Positions 5,666-13,358 of a stretch of 14,601 nt of DNA are shown here, piece after piece. Numbering within the stretch: the stretch's first letter is position 1; each line of letters starts with the position of its first letter. This stretch comes from JAVWIF01 sp036639635 (GTDB lineage Bacteria > Bacillota_I > Bacilli_A > Erysipelotrichales > Erysipelotrichaceae). Made by a program: the position numbers and the translations under genes. Under the pieces are notes generated by a model, which saw only the letters and a list, made by a program, of their open reading frames with translations, was not told where the DNA came from and made no database searches. The stretch covers positions 1 to 14,601 of the forward strand of contig JAVWIF010000047.1 in assembly GCA_036639635.1 (NCBI GenBank), written 5' to 3'.

Positions 5666-5694
5666 ATTATAGCATATTTAACTTGAATTTTTAA
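5666..5694 (-). promoter_or_regulatory. Extended -10 promoter of the HMA-like gene
   Basis: On the minus strand TTAAAA (5694-5689), 17-nt spacer and TATAAT (5671-5666), preceded by TGC, giving the extended -10 TATGCTATAAT. Confidence 0.65.
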
Positions 5695-5708
5695 CATATC
5701 GTCAATAC

Positions 5709-6440
5709 TTATTTAGCTTTTTTTCCAATTATAGTTCCATTTCCAGTTGAGAATGTTCCTTTTAAATTCAAACGAATAGAGTGATCTTTCGCATAGTTCA
5801 CACATCGATCATGCAAAACTCTTGCCTTTATGTTTAACATTTCATTATATGTCAATTGGTCATATTTCATTGCATATTCATTCCGATTTGGATCTATATC
5901 ATATACACCATCAACATCTGTAAAAATATCAACTTCTTTTAGTCCTAACATATCTGCAAATAAAACCGCGCTATAATCACTGCCTCCTCTACCAAGTGTC
6001 GTGATTTTCCCTTTGCGCGTTATTCCAATAAATCCTCCAACTACAATAACATCATAGTATGGAAACTTATTTATTATATTTTTGGCATCCAACTTAATAA
6101 CTTTAGCGTAATCATAATTTCCATCTGTTATTATTCCACTATTCGCAAAAGGTAGTGCATAGGCACGTATACCACTATCTAATAATTCACTACATACTTT
6201 TAATGCCGAAAGTTGCTCTCCTATTGACGCTAGTCTTGCCTTTTCTTCTTTGCTTAAATGCTCACTTCCAATTGATAATAAAGTATCTGTCGCATAGGCA
6301 TCTGGATACCTTCCCATTGCGGATACAACAATTACTATTTTATTTGTATCAATATATTTTCTAATGTGACGATATACATATTTTCTAGTGTTTTCATTAC
6401 GCAAAGATGTTCCGCCAAATTTCATCACCTTTGTTTTCAT
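5709..6440 (-). CDS. Aspartate kinase, catalytic domain only
   Basis: A 243-aa amino-acid kinase. Aspartokinase phosphorylates aspartate in the first step to lysine, threonine, methionine and diaminopimelate. Motifs are in order: KFGGTS (7-12), GGFIGIT (135-141), TLGRGGSDYSA (148-158), TDVDGVYDIDPN (174-185) and a final KARVLHDRCVNYAK region (205-218). Usual aspartokinases have about 400 residues because two ACT regulatory domains follow; here the protein ends right after the kinase domain, with no frameshifted ACT remnant between it and the next gene. It may therefore lack amino-acid feedback control. GAGGT lies 8 nt before the ATG. A specialised kinase of the same superfamily cannot be excluded. 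Confidence 0.87.
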   Translation of the reverse strand: MKTKVMKFGGTSLRNENTRKYVYRHIRKYIDTNKIVIVVSAMGRYPDAYATDTLLSIGSEHLSKEEKARLASIGEQLSALKVCSELLDSGIRAYALPFANSGIITDGNYDYAKVIKLDAKNIINKFPYYDVIVVGGFIGITRKGKITTLGRGGSDYSAVLFADMLGLKEVDIFTDVDGVYDIDPNRNEYAMKYDQLTYNEMLNIKARVLHDRCVNYAKDHSIRLNLKGTFSTGNGTIIGKKAK

Positions 6441-6457
6441 AGGATAACCTCACATTC

Positions 6458-6486
6458 TTTATATCATATGTAAATGATTTCTTTAA
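6458..6486 (-). promoter_or_regulatory. Promoter of the aspartokinase gene
   Basis: On the minus strand TTAAAG (6486-6481), 17-nt spacer and TATAAA (6463-6458) preceded by TGA, an extended -10. It lies about 18 nt before the start codon. Confidence 0.5.
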
Positions 6487-6526
6487 TGTATGGTTTTTCG
6501 CCTATTGCTAGTTTAGAAACATCTTT

Positions 6527-7090
6527 TCAATTTATAAGTTTACTTTTTTCAATTAATTTATGATAAACTTTTTTCATCGCATCTTCGCTCACTTCTTCAT
6601 CTATCATTTCTATTGGTATCCATTTCACTGCGCTATTTTCATCAGGTTTACTATGCAATTCTTCTTTTTCATCTGCACTGCATAAATACGTAAAATTCAA
6701 ATGAATATGAGCAGATACAAATTGATGATTTTTAATATGAGAAGGTACAGGTAAAACATCGATTGCTAGTATTTTATCGCTTACAAGCTTTAATTTTTTT
6801 AATCCTGTTTCCTCTAATCCTTCACGTAATGCTACTGAAATTAAATCTTTATCTCCATCACAATGTCCGCCGCTCCACCCCCATGATTTGTATATATTAT
6901 GATATACCATTAGTACTTTTGTTTTTTCTTTATTAGTAATCCAAGGAGAACATGTTATATGTCCAATTATATTTTTTCTTTCATATACATCGCTAAATTT
7001 AATTAAATATTGCAAGAAAACTTTTATGTCTTGTTTCTCTTGCTCATTATAAGGAATATATTCCTTTAATTCCGCTTCATAATCATGCAT
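6527..7090 (-). CDS. Nudix hydrolase
   Basis: A 187-aa Nudix protein; the family hydrolyses nucleoside diphosphates linked to other groups. The Nudix box spans about 75-97: G75-x5-K81-x7-R89-E90-x2-E93-E94-x-G96. The metal-binding REGLEE core is intact, but the first box glutamate is lysine (K81). The N-terminal extension (1-55) before the core strands and the GWSGGHCDGD loop resemble proteins annotated as Nudix hydrolases of the isopentenyl-diphosphate isomerase or NTP-clearing type, but the substrate cannot be assigned. It starts 4 nt after the mutY stop, with AAAGGGG just upstream inside the end of mutY, so the two are one operon, which fits a nucleotide-pool or repair role. Confidence 0.9.
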   Translation of the reverse strand: MHDYEAELKEYIPYNEQEKQDIKVFLQYLIKFSDVYERKNIIGHITCSPWITNKEKTKVLMVYHNIYKSWGWSGGHCDGDKDLISVALREGLEETGLKKLKLVSDKILAIDVLPVPSHIKNHQFVSAHIHLNFTYLCSADEKEELHSKPDENSAVKWIPIEMIDEEVSEDAMKKVYHKLIEKSKLIN

Positions 7091-7094
7091 ATTC

Positions 7095-8156
7095 TTACCC
7101 CTTTTTTTCCATATATTTTTTCAATTCTTCTTTATATACTTGCAAAGCGGTGGGCATCGCATAGGTTTTTTCTAGTTCGGTAAATGAACACCATATTCCT
7201 TCTTCGCTTTTTGTTTCTACTTCAATTAAAAAGCCTTCCATATGCCACTCTAAATGTGTAAATATATGTTTCGCATTTTCTAGTTTTTTACACCTTTTAA
7301 TGGTAAATGATGGTAAATACTCTTCTATATCTTTCTTTGTGATTGCTTCATCTATAATTTTAAACTGATATAGACCAGCTAACAATCCTGAAACTGGTCG
7401 TTGATATAATAAAACTTCTTGATTACAGACTATAACACATACGGTCTTCTTTTCTATGCGTCGAGCTTTTTTGCTTGTTTTATTAGGCAAGCGATGTGCT
7501 TGTCCTTTTATATATCCTAAACACTCACTTGCTACTGGACAAATATTACAGCGTGGTGCCGAATTGGATACGCAAATTAAGGCTCCTAATTCCATTAGTG
7601 CTTGGTTAAATTCAGAACTATATTTTTTCGGTATATATGCTTGTACAATCGTTTGAAATTTCTTTTTTGTTTTTTCCTTTAATATATCATCTTCACTTAA
7701 TAATACTCGTGAAAATACACGTAATACATTTCCATCTACCGCACTTACTTGTTCTCCATAGGCAATGGATGCAATTGCTCCAGCGCTATAACTTCCAATT
7801 CCTGATAATGTTAACAATTCTAAATAGCTTTCAGGCAACTCCCCACCATATTTTTCCATGCATGTAATAGCACATTTTTTCATATTTCTTACACGGTTAT
7901 AATAGCCTAATCCTTCCCATAGTTTGAATAGTTGATCATCACTCACATTTGCTAAATCACGTAATGAAGGCAATGCTTTAATAAATCGTTCAAAATATGG
8001 TTTAACGGCTTCTACTCGTGTTTGTTGTAGCATAATTTCACTTACCCAAACTCGATAAGGACTTATGTCTTCTCTCCATGGTAAAACTCTTGCATTAGCT
8101 TGATACCATGCAAGTAGTTGATTCGTAAAATTTTCTTTGTTATGTGTATTTTTCAT
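7095..8156 (-). CDS. mutY: Adenine DNA glycosylase MutY
   Basis: A 353-aa base-excision repair enzyme that removes adenine mispaired with 8-oxoguanine. Visible marks: LPWR (25-28), the catalytic glutamate E40 in SEIMLQQTRVEAV, helix-hairpin-helix LSGIGSYSAGAIAS (107-120), catalytic aspartate D141 in VDGNVLRVFSR and [4Fe-4S] cysteines C195, C203, C206 and C212. The first cysteine spacing is x7 rather than the usual x6. The C-terminal MutT-like domain (about 235-345) that recognises 8-oxoguanine contains HIFTHLEWHMEGF (297-309). The ATG has no ribosome site; a promoter with TATAAT ends only 6 nt before it, so the mRNA may be leaderless. A Nudix gene follows 4 nt downstream. Confidence 0.96.
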   Translation of the reverse strand: MKNTHNKENFTNQLLAWYQANARVLPWREDISPYRVWVSEIMLQQTRVEAVKPYFERFIKALPSLRDLANVSDDQLFKLWEGLGYYNRVRNMKKCAITCMEKYGGELPESYLELLTLSGIGSYSAGAIASIAYGEQVSAVDGNVLRVFSRVLLSEDDILKEKTKKKFQTIVQAYIPKKYSSEFNQALMELGALICVSNSAPRCNICPVASECLGYIKGQAHRLPNKTSKKARRIEKKTVCVIVCNQEVLLYQRPVSGLLAGLYQFKIIDEAITKKDIEEYLPSFTIKRCKKLENAKHIFTHLEWHMEGFLIEVETKSEEGIWCSFTELEKTYAMPTALQVYKEELKKYMEKKG

Positions 8157-8162
8157 GGTGTA

Positions 8163-8192
8163 ATTATAGCATACCCTTTGTTTTTATCGCAA
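8163..8192 (-). promoter_or_regulatory. Extended -10 promoter of mutY
   Basis: On the minus strand TTGCGA (8192-8187), 18-nt spacer and TATAAT (8168-8163) with TGC before it. Only 6 nt (TACACC) separate the -10 box from the ATG at 8156, placing the expected transcription start on or next to the start codon. Confidence 0.65.
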
Positions 8193-8194
8193 TT

Positions 8195-8217
8195 AAAAAG
8201 CCATGTTTCCATGACTT
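8195..8217 (-). terminator. Terminator of the ftsX-M23 operon
   Basis: On the minus strand AAGTCATG (8217-8210) pairs with CATGGCTT (8205-8198) around GAAA, followed by TTTTT. It lies 7 nt after the stop of the M23 gene and overlaps the mutY -35 region. Confidence 0.8.
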
Positions 8218-8224
8218 CATAATT

Positions 8225-9691
8225 TTATAACCAATAGTTTTCAGGTCTTTCTCGACAAGGTGCACTTCCACATGCATTTGGACTATCAGCATTCCACCCC
8301 GTTCCAAATGTTAAATCCCCAGTATTGTTATATTTCGTAATAGCTTGTGACATACTCATATCTCCAACACGGATAACTTCAACATGAGTATGTGGTCCTG
8401 TACTATTCCCTGTATTTCCTGAATAACCAATAACCTCACCTTGTGAAACTCGCGTCCCAGCAGATTTCGTAGCACTTGTTAAATGATAAAATGGCATAGC
8501 ATATATAGTGTTTCCTTTTTTTGTTAGAAGCAAGGTGTTGTTTCCTCCACCCCAAGGTACTCCACAGCCTAAAGGTCCTCCATTACTACAACCATTTTGA
8601 CTATAAAGTATAATTCCATCTCCTGGAGCCACTACTGGAATTCCCGTTGTTTGTCCCGTTGAAAAATCCATTCCCATATGTCCACCGCCACCTGGGTATG
8701 CCCATGTTCCAGCTTCATAATGCCAGCCACTTTGTAATGGACTTATAAAACCAGTATTATTTGCAGGTGGAGGCGTTGGTTTGGGCGTCTCAGCATTTCC
8801 ACCGTTGTTCGTATTACCGTCATTGTTTGTATTTCCACCATTGTTTGTATTACCATCATTGTTTTGATTTTGATCGTCTTTATCAAAGTCTTCTGCTACT
8901 GATAAATTAATCTTTGGAATACTCGCTTGTGCCATTTGCGCCGTTCGTTTTTGATTTGTTAAAGAAGCTTCTTGTTGCTTATAATCAGTTTGAAGTGCAA
9001 GTTTCACACTGTTTAAAGCCACTACTTTTTCTTTATTCTCACTAATACCTTTCTTTTGCACTTCTAAAAGTTCTTTTTGCTCAATAACAAGTTTTTTATC
9101 CAAATCCAATTTCTTTTTCTCAGTATTAATAATTGCAATTTGATCATTTTCATATGTATTTAACTCACCAACTATTTCGGCTCTACGTAATAAATCAGCA
9201 AAGCCTGATGAGCCCATAATAAAATCGATATAATTATTACTTCCCGTATACGCCTGCATTTCTATAAGACGCTCTTTCATTTGTTTATCTCTTATCTTGA
9301 TATCTTCAGTCTTTTCACTAATTTGAGTATTCAAAGTAGCAATAGAGGATTCACTTTGATTAATAATTTCTTGAATTCCCACAATTTCTTTTTCATAGCT
9401 TGCAATTGTTTCATTGTTTTTTTGAATTAACGCTCCGACTTTTTCCATGTTGCCTTTAACGCTTGCTATTTGATTTTGAATATCTTTTATTTCTTTATCC
9501 AAATTCGATGATTTTCCTTCTAGATATTCTTTGTATTCACGACACTCAGATTGCATTGCTTCTGTAGTAATTATTGCACATTTTGCATTCATTTCGCTTT
9601 CTTTACCTTCAAAACTCTTCGCAAATATACTATTCATATTAACAACAGCCAATGATCCTGCAATGATAAATATAACATTTCTCTTTTTCAT
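8225..9691 (-). CDS. Secreted coiled-coil M23 peptidoglycan hydrolase, FtsX partner
   Basis: A 488-aa exported cell-wall hydrolase. It has a signal peptide (1-24, ending IFA-KS) and a long coiled coil (about 55-255) rich in E, K, Q and I. An Asn/Gly/Asp linker (269-300) contains four 6-residue repeats, then a proline stretch (302-309) leads to an M23 metallopeptidase domain (about 315-442). Zinc ligands are H338 and D342 (HMGMD) and H436, with H434 in GPHTH and H403 in YHL. The 46-residue tail after the domain has two cysteines. Proteins built this way (EnvC-, PcsB-like) are held or activated through their coiled coil by FtsEX during cell division, and ftsX lies 11 nt upstream with TAGGAGG as ribosome site. 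So it probably cuts septal peptide cross-links outside the cell. Confidence 0.93.
   Translation of the reverse strand: MKKRNVIFIIAGSLAVVNMNSIFAKSFEGKESEMNAKCAIITTEAMQSECREYKEYLEGKSSNLDKEIKDIQNQIASVKGNMEKVGALIQKNNETIASYEKEIVGIQEIINQSESSIATLNTQISEKTEDIKIRDKQMKERLIEMQAYTGSNNYIDFIMGSSGFADLLRRAEIVGELNTYENDQIAIINTEKKKLDLDKKLVIEQKELLEVQKKGISENKEKVVALNSVKLALQTDYKQQEASLTNQKRTAQMAQASIPKINLSVAEDFDKDDQNQNNDGNTNNGGNTNNDGNTNNGGNAETPKPTPPPANNTGFISPLQSGWHYEAGTWAYPGGGGHMGMDFSTGQTTGIPVVAPGDGIILYSQNGCSNGGPLGCGVPWGGGNNTLLLTKKGNTIYAMPFYHLTSATKSAGTRVSQGEVIGYSGNTGNSTGPHTHVEVIRVGDMSMSQAITKYNNTGDLTFGTGWNADSPNACGSAPCRERPENYWL
8792..8863 (-). repeat. Four 18-nt tandem repeats in the M23 linker
   Basis: Residues 277-300 repeat NNxGNT four times with x alternating D, G, D, G (last copy ends NA). 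The matching 18-nt units could change number by slippage, altering linker length without a frameshift. Confidence 0.8.
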
Positions 9692-9702
9692 TTCTTATCC
9701 TC

Positions 9703-10611
9703 CTATCGTTTCCATCTTAAATATCTTGTTGTAGAAAAGAAACTACCTACCAATCCAACACACATTCCCACTGCAATTAACAATAAAGAAATGTCTGTTG
9801 TTAGTGGAAATACTTCTTTCATTTCAAACATATGAGTCATTAAAGCTCCATTCATTGCATTATATACATATTGATATCCAAAAATTGTAAGGCATACTGG
9901 AAGTAATGCTCCAACAAAACCGATAAACGCGCCTTCCAACATCATTGGAAGCTTAATACTCAAATTACTTGCCCCAACATATCGCATGATTGCAATCTCA
10001 TTCTTCCTCGTATAAATCGACATCTTAATTTTATTTGCAATTAGAAACATTGCTACTATGACTAAGAACATCGCAAATACAAGTCCACCACTACGTACTG
10101 TTTCGAATCCTTTAATTAGATCTTCAGTAGAATCTCCACCATATTCTGCAGAAACGATTCCCTTCATTGCTTTAATTTTTTTTGCTATTTGATCAATATC
10201 TTTACTTTCTTGAACTTCTATAATAAATGCATCTCGAATAGGGTTCGTTTCCCCTTCATACATTGAAAATAAACCTTTGTCATCTCCAACCTCTTTTTTA
10301 TATGCTTGTAATTCTTCATCTCCACTTGACAAGGTTACTTTTTTTACACCATCTAGTTGTTGAATTTGCGTTAACATAACTTCTTTATCTTTTGCTTTAA
10401 CAACATTATCAATTGATGCGCGAATACTTACTTGTTGTTCAACATGATAGGTAAAATTTGTTAAATTTGAAGTAATTAACATGAAAATAGATATTAAAAT
10501 TAACGTAATAGAAATAGCAAAGGCTGCTGAAAACGTCAATCCTAAATGACGAGTTATACTTTTATATGCTGAATTGACATGTAATTTAAAATAACGGTAT
10601 AATTTCTTCAT
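9703..10611 (-). CDS. ftsX: Cell-division protein FtsX
   Basis: A 302-aa membrane protein of the FtsX/MacB-like permease family. Predicted helices lie at 23-47, 174-196, 222-246 and 272-293, with the large extracellular loop (about 48-173) that in FtsX binds a hydrolase coiled coil. RYVGASNLSIKLPMMLEGAF (210-229) is the typical family motif after helix 2. FtsX normally works with the ATPase FtsE, which drives it, but ftsE is not upstream here; a promoter (10648-10676) and the fetB gene are there instead. The downstream M23 protein is the probable target. AGAGATG is a modest ribosome site just before the ATG. Confidence 0.95.
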   Translation of the reverse strand: MKKLYRYFKLHVNSAYKSITRHLGLTFSAAFAISITLILISIFMLITSNLTNFTYHVEQQVSIRASIDNVVKAKDKEVMLTQIQQLDGVKKVTLSSGDEELQAYKKEVGDDKGLFSMYEGETNPIRDAFIIEVQESKDIDQIAKKIKAMKGIVSAEYGGDSTEDLIKGFETVRSGGLVFAMFLVIVAMFLIANKIKMSIYTRKNEIAIMRYVGASNLSIKLPMMLEGAFIGFVGALLPVCLTIFGYQYVYNAMNGALMTHMFEMKEVFPLTTDISLLLIAVGMCVGLVGSFFSTTRYLRWKR

Positions 10612-10647
10612 TTTTTCATCTCTTTTATTCTATCATTCACTACTTAT

Positions 10648-10676
10648 ATGATAACTTACTAACCTTTTAAAGTAAA
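10648..10676 (-). promoter_or_regulatory. Promoter of ftsX and the M23 gene
   Basis: On the minus strand TTTACT (10676-10671), 17-nt spacer and TATCAT (10653-10648). It would start transcription close to ftsX, which supports ftsX being the first gene of its unit. Confidence 0.55.
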
Positions 10677-10787
10677 GCTTATATGCCGTTCGTATCGGTC
10701 TTTTATTATTAATTTTTCGTAATAAATTTACCATTATTTGTTTATTTTATTTCACACAAAAAAATCATATGACTACTTTCGTGACGA

Positions 10788-11567
10788 CTATTTTAAAGCG
10801 GCACTTTTAGTAAAAAAAGTCTTATATCCTAAGGTAACAAAAATAACAACCGTAATTGCTGTACACCCCAATATTGCGAGCATAATTCCAATTTGATATT
10901 TAATTGCCGTTAGCGGAAATGTTCCTGATAACATTTGTCCTGTCATCATGCCTGGCAAACTTACTATTCCCATAGTCATCATATTGTTCATAGTTGGAAG
11001 TATAGCACAATCAAATGCATCGTTTACTTCTTCATGACTAGCAACTTTAGGTGATGCCCCTAACATTAATGAGTTTTCAATACGCTCATGATGATCACGC
11101 ATATTTGCACATAAGCGATTTGCGCCTAATGCAATTCCTGTCATAGAATTACCAATAATCATCCCTGATATTGGAATAAAATACTGTGGACTAAACCATG
11201 GTTTTACTTGTAAAACACATAACATAAATACAATTGCTGTAACCATATATCCAAAAAACATTGCAAGTGCAACCAGTTTTTTTAATTCTTTTGACATTTC
11301 AAATTTCACGCGTTTCAAGGCATTGTATATAGCAGATGACAGCATGATGCTTAACATTATTAGTGTTAGCCACCAACTAGGATTCTTAAATACATATAAT
11401 AAGATATATCCCATCAAAGTAAGCTGTATAGTCATTCTAGTTGTTGCTATAAGAATAGTTTTTTCCCTTTTAACTCCTCTTGCTTTGAAGATTACCAATA
11501 GAACCAGTACAAAAACATAAGCAATAGACAGATTTAAAATAGATAAATCCATAACGGAATTATTCAT
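10788..11567 (-). CDS. fetB: FetB-like ABC transporter permease (UPF0014)
   Basis: A 259-aa membrane protein, the same length as E. coli FetB, the permease of an ABC exporter linked to iron efflux and resistance to oxidative stress. About seven hydrophobic helices are seen. The family motifs GMIIGNSM and VSLPGMMTGQMLSG are present, as is the charged stretch between them (ANRLCANMRDHHERIENSLMLGAS) typical of UPF0014. The start at ATG 11567 is chosen because GGAGGG (11580-11575) lies 7 nt upstream. The ATG at 11573 is only 1 nt from that site, and longer starts lie inside fetA. It overlaps the end of fetA by 8 nt. The transported ion is inferred from the family. Confidence 0.9.
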   Translation of the reverse strand: MNNSVMDLSILNLSIAYVFVLVLLVIFKARGVKREKTILIATTRMTIQLTLMGYILLYVFKNPSWWLTLIMLSIMLSSAIYNALKRVKFEMSKELKKLVALAMFFGYMVTAIVFMLCVLQVKPWFSPQYFIPISGMIIGNSMTGIALGANRLCANMRDHHERIENSLMLGASPKVASHEEVNDAFDCAILPTMNNMMTMGIVSLPGMMTGQMLSGTFPLTAIKYQIGIMLAILGCTAITVVIFVTLGYKTFFTKSAALK

Positions 11568-12195
11568 ATTCATACCCTCCACAATTTCCTTTTTCCATAA
11601 CAATAATGCTATTCTTATATTTTTGTGAAATTTGTGAAGAATGTGTAACCATGATGAGTTCTTTGTCTTTTTCCAGTACAAAATCCACTAAATTATCAAT
11701 AACAAATTGTTCCGTTTCTTTATCTAGCGCTGAACTAGGCTCATCTACCAAATACACGTCAGCATTCATTAACATAATCCTTGCTAAACAAAGCCGTTGT
11801 TTCTCACCACCTGATAATTTTTCACAAGTATCTTCTAGGCGTTTCGTTAAATTCACCTTTGCTAAATATTTCAACAATTCTGCTTGGCTCGCTTTTGGTT
11901 GTTCACTAAAAAGTAAGCCTATCTGTAAATTGTCTTCTATCGTTCCATCATATATAACAGGAGTCTGTCCTAACATAACAATTTTTCTTCGAAGTTCAAT
12001 TGGATCCAATACTGAAATATCTTCATCATTATACAGTATTACACCTTCATCAATGGTATTCAAACGATTTAACGTTCTTAGTAAGGTTGTTTTTCCACTT
12101 CCGCTAGCTCCTGTAATGCAAGTAATTTGTCGTTGTAAGCATAAATGCTCAATATGTAAAATATTTTTATATTTTAGTTGATTAATTTCAAACAT
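11560..12195 (-). CDS. fetA: FetA-like ABC transporter ATPase
   Basis: A 211-aa ATP-binding subunit. It has Walker A GASGSGKT (29-36), Q77 in the Q-loop, signature LSGGEKQR (127-134), Walker B VYLVDEP (147-153) and the switch histidine H185 (VTHSS). It pairs with the overlapping fetB permease gene, and together they form a putative iron (or other metal) exporter in the cytoplasmic membrane. The start at 12195 has AGAGGG 6 nt upstream; an in-frame ATG at 12228 would add 11 residues that cover that site. The promoter appears to be TTGGAA-18-TATTCT on the minus strand, back to back with that of the divergent permease. Confidence 0.92.
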   Translation of the reverse strand: MFEINQLKYKNILHIEHLCLQRQITCITGASGSGKTTLLRTLNRLNTIDEGVILYNDEDISVLDPIELRRKIVMLGQTPVIYDGTIEDNLQIGLLFSEQPKASQAELLKYLAKVNLTKRLEDTCEKLSGGEKQRLCLARIMLMNADVYLVDEPSSALDKETEQFVIDNLVDFVLEKDKELIMVTHSSQISQKYKNSIIVMEKGNCGGYEYE

Positions 12196-12218
12196 TAATA
12201 TCCCTCTTTCCATAGAAT

Positions 12219-12248
12219 AGAATACCATAAGTAAAAGGATACTTCCAA
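12219..12248 (-). promoter_or_regulatory. Promoter of fetAB
   Basis: On the minus strand TTGGAA (12248-12243), 18-nt spacer and TATTCT (12224-12219), with a short leader to AGAGGG. Its -35 box occupies the same bases as the -35 of the divergent promoter. Confidence 0.45.
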
Positions 12249-12271
12249 CATTTTCTATTCTGTTATATAAT
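12243..12271 (+). promoter_or_regulatory. Promoter of the EamA permease gene
   Basis: TTCCAA (12243-12248), 17-nt spacer and TATAAT (12266-12271), about 24 nt before the ATG. AGGTGAG lies between as ribosome site. Confidence 0.6.
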
Positions 12272-12294
12272 AGTGAACGAACGTAGGTGAGACA

Positions 12295-13173
12295 ATGTCA
12301 ATAAAAGGTATTATTTGTACTATTTTTTCCGCTTTATTATTCGGTATAACACCAATCTTGGCTTCTTGGATTTATCATTATGGTGCTAGTTCTATTACTG
12401 TTGTCTTTTTTCGCTCTCTGTTTGTCATTCCTATTTTATTTCTAATTATGAAAAGCAAGCATATTCCATTAACAATTTCAAAGCATGATCTAACAAACAC
12501 TGCTATTGTTGCCTTATTCGGTAGTGGACTTACAACCATCCTATTATTTACTTCTTATCAATATATTGCCGTAGGAACAGCAACCACCTTACATTTTTTA
12601 TATCCCATCTTTGTCGCCATTTTTTGCTATTTTGTCTATCAAGAAAAACTAGGTAAAAGTAAAGTATTTGCTTTAAGCTTAGCGCTATTAGGAACATTGT
12701 GTTTCTTTGATTTCCATACTTCTAATAATTATATTGGCCTTATGCTAGCAATTGGTTCTGCTGTTGCATATGCTTTTTATATGGTTCAATTAGAAAAAAC
12801 ACGCTTAACCCATCTGAATGCTTTCAAAGTTTCTTTCTATATGGCAATCTTTACCTTATGTGAAACAATTGTCTATCATCTTTTTATTCCTACAATCTCT
12901 TTTGTTTTTCCTTTAGAAGCTTACGGTTTATTAATACTACTTGCGATCATTTCATCATTTTTAGCCGTTATCTTTTTACAGATTGGCATAAAGGAATTAG
13001 GTTCTTCAACTGCTTCTTTATTTTGTTTATTTGAACCAATCACATCCATTATTGCTGGATATTTTTTCTTACAAGAAAGCATTGGAATGAGTAAAATCAT
13101 CGGTTGTTTTATTATATTGAGTTCTTTAATCCTGATAACCTTAGCTGAAAAAAGAAAGTCAATACATCATTAA
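12295..13173 (+). CDS. EamA/DMT-family transporter
   Basis: A 292-aa membrane protein of the drug/metabolite transporter superfamily with ten hydrophobic helices in two EamA repeats (about 5-140 and 145-285). Typical sequences are the start GIICTIFSALLFGITPILASW, the helix end GTATTLHFLYPIFVA (about 98-112) and, in the second repeat, GSSTASLFCLFEPITSIIAG. Members export or import small metabolites, amino acids or drugs; the substrate cannot be told. AGGTGAG precedes the ATG. The gene is divergent from fetAB with overlapping promoters, which could mean shared control. A 48-aa membrane protein gene follows on the same strand. Confidence 0.9.
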   Translation: MSIKGIICTIFSALLFGITPILASWIYHYGASSITVVFFRSLFVIPILFLIMKSKHIPLTISKHDLTNTAIVALFGSGLTTILLFTSYQYIAVGTATTLHFLYPIFVAIFCYFVYQEKLGKSKVFALSLALLGTLCFFDFHTSNNYIGLMLAIGSAVAYAFYMVQLEKTRLTHLNAFKVSFYMAIFTLCETIVYHLFIPTISFVFPLEAYGLLILLAIISSFLAVIFLQIGIKELGSSTASLFCLFEPITSIIAGYFFLQESIGMSKIIGCFIILSSLILITLAEKRKSIHH

Positions 13174-13211
13174 GTATGTTACAATGGGCTTAGAAAGCAA
13201 AAGGTATGCAT

Positions 13212-13358
13212 ATGCAATCTAATCACATTCTATTCATTGCAAATGAATTTGGTAAATATACATCAAAACTAAGTGAACAAGTTTCTTACTTTTTTATCTT
13301 CATTTGTAGTATCGCTTTTATATATCTTGTATTAAAACAAATAAAACCACATAAATAA
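13212..13358 (+). CDS. Small single-helix membrane protein, unknown
   Basis: A 48-aa frame with AAAAGG (13199-13204) 7 nt before the ATG. An in-frame ATG at 13206 is too close to that site. Residues 25-41 (SYFFIFICSIAFIYLVL) form one likely membrane helix, followed by a basic tail (KQIKPHK), so the N-terminus would be outside. It lies 38 nt after the EamA gene and could be read through from it; a TACAAT box at 13180-13185 may add a start. The family is not recognised. Confidence 0.5.
   Translation: MQSNHILFIANEFGKYTSKLSEQVSYFFIFICSIAFIYLVLKQIKPHK

Noticed and set aside
10741..10787. Terminator after fetB
   Set aside because: A T-run follows the gene on the minus strand, but no convincing stem could be paired before it.
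11606..12181. 191-codon plus-strand frame
   Set aside because: It lies fully antisense to fetA, whose ABC motifs are all intact, and has no family features.
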